From an uncultured Clostridia bacterium (GTDB lineage: Bacteria > Bacillota > Clostridia > RGIG6154), in assembly GCA_934457515.1 (NCBI GenBank), contig CAKSHV010000122.1:1-5242 (forward strand): 5,242 nucleotides of DNA, in the 5' to 3' direction. Shown here one piece after another: positions 1 through 5,230 of the stretch. The notes under the pieces were generated by a model that had not been told where the DNA came from, ran no database searches, and saw only the letters and a list, made by a program, of their open reading frames with translations. A program made the translations under genes and the position numbers. Every line of letters starts with the position of its first letter. The stretch's first letter is position 1.

Positions 1-628
1 CGGCAACCTCGCGTGCAAAGCCCATTTCATGTGTTACAACCACCATGGTCATGCCGTCTTTCGCCAGCTGTTTCATAACGTTCAAAACCTCGCCTACCAT
101 TTCGGGGTCAAGCGCCGATGTCGGCTCGTCAAACAGCATAACGTCCGGGTTCATGCAAAGCGACCGCACAATGGCAACGCGCTGCTTCTGTCCGCCCGAT
201 AACTGGGACGGATAAGCATTTGCCCTGTCTTTTAAACCAACGCGGTCCAAAAGTTTCAGCGCGGTTTCCTCTGCCTGCGCCTTTGACATTTTCAAAAGTT
301 TCATGGGCGCGATAGTCAAATTTTTCAAAATCGTCATATGCGGGAACAGGTTAAAATGCTGGAAAACCATGCCCATTTTGCGGCGGTGCATATTAATGTC
401 CACCTTCGCGTCTGTAATATCCACATCCTCAAAAAACACCTTGCCCGAGGTTGCGCGCTCCAAAAGGTTTAAAGAACGCAGAAAAGTGGATTTGCCCGAG
501 CCGGACGGTCCGATAATAACCACAACCTCGCCTTTATGAATAGAGGCTGTAACGTTTTCCAGTGCATGAATATCTTTCCCGTAATACTTGCATAAATTTT
601 CCGTTCGGATAATAACATCATCTTTCAC
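1..628 (-). CDS. Polar amino acid ABC transporter ATP-binding protein (GlnQ/HisP type), C-terminal end cut by window edge
   Basis: This is the cytoplasmic ATPase that powers the amino acid importer encoded by the two genes upstream of it. I translated 209 codons from a GTG start at 628. Visible motifs are Walker [10 protein letters not shown] (residues 40-48), Q-loop Q90 in [13 protein letters not shown] signature LSGGQ (143-147), Walker B VMLFDEP (163-169), D-loop SALD (171-174) and the switch histidine H200 in [13 protein letters not shown]. Family members are about 240-250 residues, so roughly 35-40 residues lie beyond the left edge. The GTG is chosen because AAAGGAGG (639-646) lies 10 bases upstream and an in-frame TGA just before it excludes an earlier start. 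The gene overlaps the end of the permease gene by 11 bases, which suggests translational coupling. After the signature the usual IARAL is IVRSL, a mild substitution. The family is certain; the exact amino acid transported is not. Confidence 0.96.
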   Translation of the reverse strand, partial: MKDDVIIRTENLCKYYGKDIHALENVTASIHKGEVVVIIGPSGSGKSTFLRSLNLLERATSGKVFFEDVDITDAKVDINMHRRKMGMVFQHFNLFPHMTILKNLTIAPMKLLKMSKAQAEETALKLLDRVGLKDRANAYPSQLSGGQKQRVAIVRSLCMNPDVMLFDEPTSALDPEMVGEVLNVMKQLAKDGMTMVVVTHEMGFAREVA

Positions 629-1367
629 TGTTTCTCAGCCTCCTTTCAAGTTTGCCCACAAGCCATGTAAAGAAAATAACCATTACAAGATAAATCAGCG
701 CAACGGCAATCAGCGGCATAAACGCCGAATAGGTGCTTGCACGGATGATGTTGCCGCCCATGGTTAAATCGCGGATGGTTACATAGCCCGCAACAGAAGT
801 TTCCTTCAAAAGCACGATAAATTCGTTTGCCAATGCCGGCAAAATATTTTTAAACGCCTGGGGAATAATGATGTACCACATGGTTTGCACGTAGTTAAAG
901 CCAAGGCTTCTGCCCGCCTCGAACTGACCCGCGTCAATCGACATAATGCCGGAACGCGCAATTTCCGCAACATACGCGCCCGAATTGATACCGAATGCTA
1001 AAATCGCAACCATAACGCTGTTTCTGGAAGTTGCAAAAATAATGTAATACATAATCATAAGCTGAACGACAACAGGTGTGCCGCGAATAACCGTTAAATA
1101 CACCTTGCAGACGCTGTTTAAAAATGAAAACAGCGATTTTTTAAAACCTTTCGGCATTTCCTCCGCCGTTTTGTCGTAGCTTGCGCGGGTAACCGCCACA
1201 ATAACGCCCAGCGCAACGCCGATTAAAACAGCAAGAAAAGTGATAAGCAACGTGTTTTGCAAACCGGTGGTGATAAACTTCCATCGGTCTTCCTTAATAA
1301 AGTTCAACACAAAGTCTGCCTTAACATCCGCAAACCATTGGCTTAAACCCTGCAATATCGAATCCAT
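618..1367 (-). CDS. Polar amino acid ABC transporter permease (HisM/GlnP family)
   Basis: This is the membrane channel subunit of the importer, 249 residues. The N-terminal 35 residues are amphipathic. Membrane segments are visible at about 37-59, 98-112, 118-136, perhaps 175-195, and 216-237. The family motif RGTPVVVQL is at 95-103. The cytoplasmic EAA loop that docks on the ATPase is EAGRSLG (150-156) followed by [10 protein letters not shown] (165-174). The conserved [11 protein letters not shown] is at 186-196. Most family members are near 215-230 residues. The extra length comes from the N-terminal extension and a charged stretch at about 61-80 between the first membrane segment and RGTP. 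The start is supported by AGAGGGG a few bases upstream. It lies 82 bases downstream of the binding protein gene, with a stem-loop in the gap. Only one permease is seen, so a homodimer is likely. Confidence 0.95.
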   Translation of the reverse strand: MDSILQGLSQWFADVKADFVLNFIKEDRWKFITTGLQNTLLITFLAVLIGVALGVIVAVTRASYDKTAEEMPKGFKKSLFSFLNSVCKVYLTVIRGTPVVVQLMIMYYIIFATSRNSVMVAILAFGINSGAYVAEIARSGIMSIDAGQFEAGRSLGFNYVQTMWYIIIPQAFKNILPALANEFIVLLKETSVAGYVTIRDLTMGGNIIRASTYSAFMPLIAVALIYLVMVIFFTWLVGKLERRLRNSER

Positions 1368-1402
1368 ATGTTCCCCTCTTTCGAATTTTTAGCCAAATAC
1401 TC

Positions 1403-1433
1403 AAAACAGGAGTGCGGCTGCACCGCACCCCCG
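1403..1433 (-). terminator. Intercistronic stem-loop between binding protein and permease genes
   Basis: Read on the minus strand, an 11-pair stem (arms 1423-1433 and 1407-1417, with two G·U pairs) closes a 5-base loop and is followed by TTTT (1406-1403). The 6-bp core GTGCGG/CCGCAC is perfect. The short U-tract suggests a leaky terminator or a barrier to 3' exonuclease. Such an element would let the binding protein be made in excess over the permease and ATPase, as is common in binding-protein-dependent importers. The structure is read from the sequence; the role is inferred. Confidence 0.6.
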
Positions 1434-1449
1434 GAGTTTTGTTTTTTTC

Positions 1450-2241
1450 TTATTTGTTGTTTGCTTCAACATATGCCTTTGCAGGCTCTTTGTCGATGAT
1501 TACGCAGTCAACCTTACCGGTTACCAACGCCTGAACCGCTTCGTTGCCGGATGCATATTTCATAACGCGCTCCGCACCGAAATCGCCTTCGGAGTAGACG
1601 TCGCCGGTTGTGCCCTTCTGTGTGCCGATGAGATATTTCGCGCCGTCTTTGCTCAAATCATCAACCGATTTGATTTCGCTGCCCTCGGGAACGATAACAA
1701 CCTGAACGCCTTTTGCGTAAGTATCGGAGAAATTGATGTTCTTAAGACGGTCTTCGGTAACGGTCATGCCCGCCATACCCATGTCAGCCTTGCCGGTCTG
1801 AACTGCTGTGATGATTGCATCGAAATCCATATCGTCAATAACCAGTTTCATGCCAAGTTTGTCTGCAATTGCTGCCGCCATTTCCGCATCGATACCAACG
1901 ATTTTGTCACCCTCGTAATATTCATAGGGCGGGAACTGCGCGTTTGTTGCCATGTGCAGTTCGGGTTTGCCTTCCGCGTCTGCCTGCAGAGTAAGGTCAT
2001 GTGCTGTGCCTGAGATGTATTTGTTTACGATTTTGTCTGCCGTGCCGTCGTCTTTGATTTCCTTTAACGCAGCGTTGATTTTGTCAAGCAGTTCTGTGTT
2101 TTCTTTTGCAACGCAAACTGCATAATCCTCGTCCGCATATTCTGTGTCTAAGATTGTAAGATTAACTTTTTTTGTTCCGCAGCCTGTCATAACAGCCATT
2201 GCGAGAACCAATGCCATCAATAATGAAACTACTTTTTTCAT
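1450..2241 (-). CDS. Amino acid ABC transporter substrate-binding lipoprotein (SBP_bac_3) with circularly permuted domain order
   Basis: Extracellular lipid-anchored receptor that captures a polar amino acid for the adjacent permease and ATPase, 263 residues. The ATG at 2241 is chosen over an in-frame GTG at 2250. GAAGGAG (2250-2256) lies 8 bases before the ATG but overlaps the GTG. Residues 1-20 are a signal peptide (KK, then a hydrophobic stretch) ending in lipobox VMTGC with Cys21. Residues 26-76 (ILDTEYADEDYAVCVAKEN, LLDKINAALKEIKDDGT, DKIVNKYI) match what is normally the C-terminal end of this family. A linker (about 77-93) leads into the usual N-terminal start at 94 (ELHMATNAQFPPYEYYE). 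The pocket features TVTEDR (Arg165, carboxylate), GTQKGTT (206-212) and VIIDKEPA (Asp250, amino group) follow. The protein stops at 263, where the displaced piece would normally begin. All parts occur once, in rotated order. Ligand unknown. Confidence 0.93.
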   Translation of the reverse strand: MKKVVSLLMALVLAMAVMTGCGTKKVNLTILDTEYADEDYAVCVAKENTELLDKINAALKEIKDDGTADKIVNKYISGTAHDLTLQADAEGKPELHMATNAQFPPYEYYEGDKIVGIDAEMAAAIADKLGMKLVIDDMDFDAIITAVQTGKADMGMAGMTVTEDRLKNINFSDTYAKGVQVVIVPEGSEIKSVDDLSKDGAKYLIGTQKGTTGDVYSEGDFGAERVMKYASGNEAVQALVTGKVDCVIIDKEPAKAYVEANNK

Positions 2242-2275
2242 GATTCGCACTCCTTCAAATTTTTAGTACTTGTTT

Positions 2276-2304
2276 ATTGTAAACCATATTTTTCAATTTG
2301 TCAA
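2276..2304 (-). promoter_or_regulatory. Sigma-A-type promoter of the amino acid importer operon
   Basis: On the minus strand, TTGACA (2299-2304) is separated by exactly 17 bases from TACAAT (2276-2281). This is a perfect -35 and a 5/6 -10. Transcription should start near 2269, giving a leader of about 28 bases before the binding protein ATG, too short for a riboswitch. The A/T tracts just upstream (2305-2340, repeated AAAAATTT blocks) could act as an UP element. Confidence 0.85.
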
Positions 2305-2392
2305 GTAAAAATTTAAATTTTTGCAAAATTTTTGTAAAAATAAACACGAAACAGGGCTGTTATGTAAAGATTATTGTCAATATACAGAAAAA

Positions 2393-2435
2393 TATGCATA
2401 AAAGCACCTTTTATGCAGTCTGTTTATGCATAAAA
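2393..2435. repeat. TATGCATAAAA repeats and palindromes in the divergent control region
   Basis: TATGCATAAAA occurs at 2393-2403 and again at 2425-2435, 32 bases apart (about three helical turns). Between them lies an inverted copy. TGCATAAAAG (2395-2404) pairs perfectly with CTTTTATGCA (2408-2417) around the loop CAC. The second direct copy is itself in a 12-bp perfect palindrome, TTTATGCATAAA (2423-2434). The array lies about 25 bases upstream of the -35 of the SDR promoter and about 90 bases upstream of the -35 of the importer promoter. It may be an operator for a dimeric or cooperatively binding regulator. The regulator is unknown. Confidence 0.5.
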
Positions 2436-2459
2436 TTTTTCTCGTTTCGCAAATCGGTA

Positions 2460-2488
2460 TGGAAACGGATTCAAATTTGTGGTACAAT
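2460..2488 (+). promoter_or_regulatory. Extended -10 promoter of the SDR gene
   Basis: TACAAT (2483-2488) is preceded by TGG, the extended -10 element. A weaker -35, TGGAAA (2460-2465, 4 of 6 consensus bases), lies 17 bases upstream. The predicted start near 2495 leaves a leader of about 20 bases containing the ribosome binding site. Confidence 0.7.
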
Positions 2489-2515
2489 ATTATATAGAAA
2501 AAAGGAGCGATGAAC

Positions 2516-3262
2516 ATGAAAAAAGCGATTGTTACGGGTGCGTCATCCGGAATCGGGCGGGAAATTGCCCTTGAACTGTCCCGAAAAGGGTATTACATCA
2601 TATTGGTTGCACGGCGCGAGGACCGCTTAAAAGAGCTTTTGTCCCGCCTTGCAAACGGCGGAGAAATCTTTGCCTGCGATTTAAAATCACGCGAAAACTG
2701 TGAAAAACTATACGATGCGTATAAAAATGAAGAAATCGGCGTTTTGGTAAACAATGCGGGGTTCGGCGTGTTCGGCGAATTTTGCGAAACCGACTTAAAT
2801 CGCGATTTGGACATGATAGAATTAAACATCTGCGCGCTGCACACCTTAACAAAGCTGTTTTTAAAGGATATGCTAAATCGAAACGAGGGCTATATTTTAA
2901 ATGTTTCGTCCCTTGCCGCGTTTATGTCGGGACCTTTAATGGGCGCATACTACGCATCGAAAGCCTATGTTCTGCGCCTAAGCCGCGCCGTTTCTAAGGA
3001 AATCAAACACTCGAACGTGAACATTTCGGTGCTCTGCCCCGGTCCTGTAGACACCGAGTTTAACCGCGTGGCGGGCGTTCGGTTTGCAGTAAAACCGCAA
3101 AACTCCGAATTCGTGGCGCGCCTTGCTGTCCGCCGCATGCTGAACGGAAAATTTTTAACCCTGCCGGGCGCAACCGCCAAAATCTCGGCGTTTTTCTCAA
3201 AACTGATTCCCGATACTCTGCTCAGCGAAATCAGCTTTCGGATTCAAAAAAGAAAAATTTGA
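2516..3262 (+). CDS. Short-chain dehydrogenase/reductase, DltE/YqjQ-like (COG0300 type)
   Basis: Cytoplasmic NAD(P)-dependent oxidoreductase of the classical SDR family, 248 residues, a usual length. The nucleotide-binding motif TGASSGIG is at residues 7-14. ARR at 32-34 after the second strand suggests NADPH preference. The acidic CDL is at 54-56 and the structural motif NNAG at 79-82. The catalytic tetrad is N104, S132 (in NVSSLAAF), Y145 and K149 (YYASK), followed by PGPVDTEF at 175-182. The second of two in-frame ATGs is chosen: GGAG (2504-2507) lies 8 bases from the ATG at 2516 but only 2 bases from the one at 2510. The gene has its own promoter and diverges from the importer operon. No clear strong terminator follows before the next promoter, so some read-through into the next gene is possible. 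The substrate cannot be deduced; the DltE-like label rests on overall motif resemblance. Confidence 0.94.
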   Translation: MKKAIVTGASSGIGREIALELSRKGYYIILVARREDRLKELLSRLANGGEIFACDLKSRENCEKLYDAYKNEEIGVLVNNAGFGVFGEFCETDLNRDLDMIELNICALHTLTKLFLKDMLNRNEGYILNVSSLAAFMSGPLMGAYYASKAYVLRLSRAVSKEIKHSNVNISVLCPGPVDTEFNRVAGVRFAVKPQNSEFVARLAVRRMLNGKFLTLPGATAKISAFFSKLIPDTLLSEISFRIQKRKI

Positions 3263-3280
3263 ATATTTTAGGTTTTTCTG

Positions 3281-3309
3281 TTGAAAAAGGCAGAAAAAAA
3301 TGGTATAAT
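3281..3309 (+). promoter_or_regulatory. Strong promoter upstream of the DUF1846 gene leader
   Basis: TTGAAA (3281-3286) and a perfect TATAAT (3304-3309) are separated by 17 bases, with TGG directly before the -10 (extended -10). The predicted start is near A3316. An inverted repeat, TTTTTCTG (3273-3280) and CAGAAAAA (3291-3298), brackets the -35 and might be an operator or chance in an A/T-rich stretch. The promoter lies only 18 bases after the SDR stop codon. Confidence 0.83.
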
Positions 3310-3316
3310 TGACACA

Positions 3317-3345
3317 TTAAGAATTTTATGAAATAAAATTCTTAA
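3317..3345 (+). repeat. Perfect 13-bp inverted repeat at the predicted transcription start
   Basis: TTAAGAATTTTAT (3317-3329) and its exact reverse complement (3333-3345) flank a 3-base loop, GAA. It begins one base after the predicted +1. In RNA it would be a 5'-terminal stem-loop, which often stabilises mRNA. In DNA it could be an operator overlapping the start site. Confidence 0.65.
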
Positions 3346-3458
3346 GAGCTGACGCTCTTTTGTGCTCTTTCGGGCACTGTATCATTGACGGCGCCGCAAA
3401 AATTTTCTTGCGGCATCCGGATTGTATATTGATTCTGTAACGAATCATAACAAAATCT

Positions 3459-3491
3459 GCGGAGAGGAAAATCGGTTTACTCTCCGCTTTT
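3459..3491 (+). terminator. Intrinsic terminator in the DUF1846 leader
   Basis: GCGGAGAG (3459-3466) pairs perfectly with CTCTCCGC (3480-3487). Three more inner A-T pairs are possible around a TCGG loop. TTTT (3488-3491) follows at once. It ends 23 bases before the start codon, where a conditional terminator would be expected. The U-tract is short (TTTTATAA), so intrinsic strength is uncertain. Confidence 0.68.
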
Positions 3492-3514
3492 ATAAGGTAA
3501 GTTTTAGGGGGAAA

Positions 3515-5008
3515 ATGAAAAACATGCACAAAATTGGATTTGATAATGAAAAATACATCCGAATTCAGTCGGAACAAATCAAAGAGAGAATTTCCAAATT
3601 CGGCGGGAAATTATATATGGAATTCGGCGGCAAACTGTTTGACGACCACCACGCGTCCCGCGTGCTGCCGGGCTTTCAGCCGGACAGTAAATTAAAAATG
3701 CTGCTCGCCTTAAAAGACCAGGCGGAAATCGTCATCGCGGTCAGCGCGGGTGCGCTTTCGGCAAACAAAACGCGGCGCGACATCGGCATCACCTATGATT
3801 TGGAGGTTTTGCGCTTAATTGACCTGTTCCGCAGCGTCGGGCTGTATGTGGGCAGCGTTGTCATCACGCAGTATGAGGGTCAGCAGGCGGCAGACGCATT
3901 AAAGGCGCGCCTTGCGGCAAACAACATTAAAGTGTTTACCCACTATGTCATTCCCGGCTATCCGTCCGATGTGCCGCTTATCGTAAGCGACGAAGGGTAC
4001 GGAAAAAACGAATATATCGAAACCACGCGAGAGCTGATTGTCGTAACGGCACCGGGCCCGGGCAGCGGAAAAATGGCAACCTGCCTCTCCCAGCTGTACC
4101 ACGAGCACAAGCGCGGCATTGAGGCGGGCTATGCAAAATTTGAAACGTTCCCGGTTTGGAATCTGCCCTTAAAGCACCCCGTAAATTTAGCCTACGAGGC
4201 GGCAACGGCAGATTTAAACGACGTGAATATGATCGACCCGTTCCATTTGGAGGCTTATAACAAGCCCGCGGTAAACTACAACCGCGACGTGGAAATTTTC
4301 CCCGTTTTAAACGCCATGTTCGAGCGGATTTACGGCTCGTCGCCCTATAAATCGCCCACCGATATGGGTGTGAATATGGCAGGCTTTTGCATAACCGACG
4401 ACGAGGCGGTGTGCGCGGCCTCCAAACAGGAAATTATCCGCAGATATTATGCCGCACTGTGTGACGCGCGCCGAAACGGCGGCAAAAACACCGAGGCGGA
4501 AAAGATTGAACTGATTATGAAAACGGCGGGCATTTCGGTTGCAGACCGCGCGGTTGCCGAAGCGGCAAAGCGCATTGGAGAGGAAACGGGCGCACCGGCG
4601 GCAGCTATCGAGCTTGCGGACGGAACGGTGATTACAGGCAAAACAAAATCCCTGCTCGGCTGTTCCGCAGCAGTGATTTTAAACGCCTTAAAATACCTTG
4701 CGGGCATTGACGACAAAACAGAACTCATTCCCGCCGAGCTGATTGAACCGGTTCAGGATTTGAAAGTGACCTATCTCGGCTCGAAAAATCCGCGCCTGCA
4801 TATTGATGAAATTTTGGTTGCCCTTTCGGTCAGCGCCGCAAACAACCAAAAGGCAGCTCTTGCGTTATCCATGCTCCCCGAGCTTACAGGCTGCGAAGCG
4901 CATGCGTCAGTCATTCTCTCCGAGGCAGACGCCTGCATTTTCCGAAAGCTTAAAGTAAACCTTACCTGCGAGCCCTGCTACCAGAACAATGCGCTGTATC
5001 ATCTGTAA
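3515..5008 (+). CDS. UPF0371/DUF1846 family protein of unknown function
   Basis: Full-length member of the DUF1846 (UPF0371) family, 497 residues from this start; relatives are close to 495. Recognisable conserved stretches include KLYMEFGGKLFDDHHASRVL (33-52), GSVVITQYEGQ (113-123), the glycine-rich TAPGPGSGKMAT (178-189), YAKFETFPVWNLPL (206-219), YEAATADL (227-234), VNMIDPFHL (237-245), NYNRDVEIFPVL (254-265) and SPTDMGVNMAGF (280-291). Near the C-terminus are LGSKNPRLH and SEADACIFRKL. PGPGSGK resembles a nucleotide-binding P-loop, but no clear Walker B is evident. No signal peptide or membrane segment is seen, so it is probably cytoplasmic. AGGGGG (3506-3511) is the ribosome binding site, 3 bases from the ATG at 3515 and 12 from the in-frame ATG at 3524; by recall, homologues align with the latter (MHKIGF), giving 494 residues. 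An upstream in-frame TTG (3422) is unlikely because it lies before the leader terminator. Function is not established. Confidence 0.93.
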   Translation: MKNMHKIGFDNEKYIRIQSEQIKERISKFGGKLYMEFGGKLFDDHHASRVLPGFQPDSKLKMLLALKDQAEIVIAVSAGALSANKTRRDIGITYDLEVLRLIDLFRSVGLYVGSVVITQYEGQQAADALKARLAANNIKVFTHYVIPGYPSDVPLIVSDEGYGKNEYIETTRELIVVTAPGPGSGKMATCLSQLYHEHKRGIEAGYAKFETFPVWNLPLKHPVNLAYEAATADLNDVNMIDPFHLEAYNKPAVNYNRDVEIFPVLNAMFERIYGSSPYKSPTDMGVNMAGFCITDDEAVCAASKQEIIRRYYAALCDARRNGGKNTEAEKIELIMKTAGISVADRAVAEAAKRIGEETGAPAAAIELADGTVITGKTKSLLGCSAAVILNALKYLAGIDDKTELIPAELIEPVQDLKVTYLGSKNPRLHIDEILVALSVSAANNQKAALALSMLPELTGCEAHASVILSEADACIFRKLKVNLTCEPCYQNNALYHL

Positions 5009-5099
5009 TGTGTGCCGACTAAGCGGAAAACCGACAGGATGAAAGAAGCTTGACTATTCCTATTTGATTACGGCTTGTACGAAACCTAAGTCCATTCAG

Positions 5100-5124
5100 A
5101 AAACGCGCCCGCATACGGGCGCGT
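5100..5124 (-). terminator. GC-rich hairpin, terminator for minus-strand transcription
   Basis: ACGCGCCCG (5103-5111) and CGGGCGCGT (5116-5124) form a perfect 9-bp stem with a 4-base loop. The minus strand continues into a T-run (complement of AAAA at 5100-5103), while the plus strand continues into CAGATT. It therefore best fits a terminator for a minus-strand gene lying beyond 5242, though the stem could also mark the 3' end of the DUF1846 transcript. Confidence 0.55.
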
Positions 5125-5128
5125 CAGA

Positions 5129-5155
5129 TTGTCGAAAAACTGTGTTTTTCGACAA
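5129..5155. repeat. Perfect 12-bp inverted repeat
   Basis: TTGTCGAAAAAC (5129-5140) and GTTTTTCGACAA (5144-5155) are exact reverse complements around TGT. On the plus strand it is followed by A's rather than T's, so it is not a standard plus-strand terminator. It may be a dispersed intergenic repeat or a transcript-end stabiliser. Confidence 0.6.
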
Positions 5156-5197
5156 AAAAGGAAGTTTGATGGAATTTTTTCCTCAAAATTTAAATTC

Positions 5198-5230
5198 GTA
5201 AAACCGCAGGACATGTGCCTGCGATTTTAC
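5198..5230. repeat. Long inverted repeat, possible bidirectional terminator
   Basis: Arms 5198-5210 and 5218-5230 pair over 12 of 13 positions: GTAAAA, one C/A mismatch, then CGCAGG with CCTGCG. They flank the loop ACATGTG. The GC core is preceded by A's and followed by ATTTTAC, the symmetric layout of a weak bidirectional terminator. Confidence 0.5.

Larger units (their letters stand above)
3316..3514 (+). promoter_or_regulatory. Structured 5' leader of the DUF1846 gene, candidate riboswitch or attenuator
   Basis: About 200 nt between the predicted transcription start and the start codon, with no convincing leader peptide. Hairpins in order: 13 bp at 3317-3345; 6 bp AAGAGC/GCTCTT at 3344-3359; 6 bp at 3362-3377 (one G·U); 7 bp GCCGCAA/TTGCGGC at 3393-3414; 6 bp TGATTC/GAATCA at 3430-3447; and a terminator at 3459-3491. 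The first two share two bases. A competing pairing is possible: CCGCA (3394-3398) with TGCGG (3458-3462), plus ATTTT (3402-3406) with AAAAT (3452-3456). It would break both the fourth hairpin and the terminator stem, as an antiterminator would. I see no T-box AGGGTGGNACC element and recognise no known riboswitch core. The structures are seen; the switching is inferred. Confidence 0.55.

Noticed and set aside
303..539. Plus-strand open frame opposite the ATPase gene
   Set aside because: It is antisense to clearly conserved ATPase motifs (Walker A and Q-loop) and has no ribosome binding site.
2242..2250. GTG start three codons upstream for the binding protein
   Set aside because: The GTG overlaps the Shine-Dalgarno GAAGGAG, so no spacing remains. 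The ATG at 2241 has ideal spacing.
2298..2513. 71-codon open frame in the divergent intergenic region (plus strand)
   Set aside because: It has no ribosome binding site, covers the SDR promoter and the repeat array, and its translation resembles no family. It is chance coding in AT-rich control DNA.
3422..3514. N-terminal extension of the DUF1846 protein from an upstream TTG
   Set aside because: The extension would be encoded by the leader hairpins and terminator, lacks a ribosome binding site, and is not expected from family length (about 495 residues).
3316..3514. T-box leader
   Set aside because: The conserved AGGGTGGNACC antiterminator element is absent, and the downstream gene is not an aminoacyl-tRNA or amino acid gene.
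3326..3577. Minus-strand open frame across the DUF1846 leader
   Set aside because: It spans the terminator and the start of the DUF1846 gene in antisense, without a ribosome binding site or family resemblance.
4447..4728. 93-codon minus-strand open frame inside the DUF1846 gene
   Set aside because: It is a shadow of a strongly conserved gene, with low-complexity Ala/Ser-rich content and no start signals.
5050..5090. Possible promoter starting with TTGACT downstream of the DUF1846 gene
   Set aside because: No acceptable -10 hexamer lies at 16-18 bases spacing (GCTTGT at 17).
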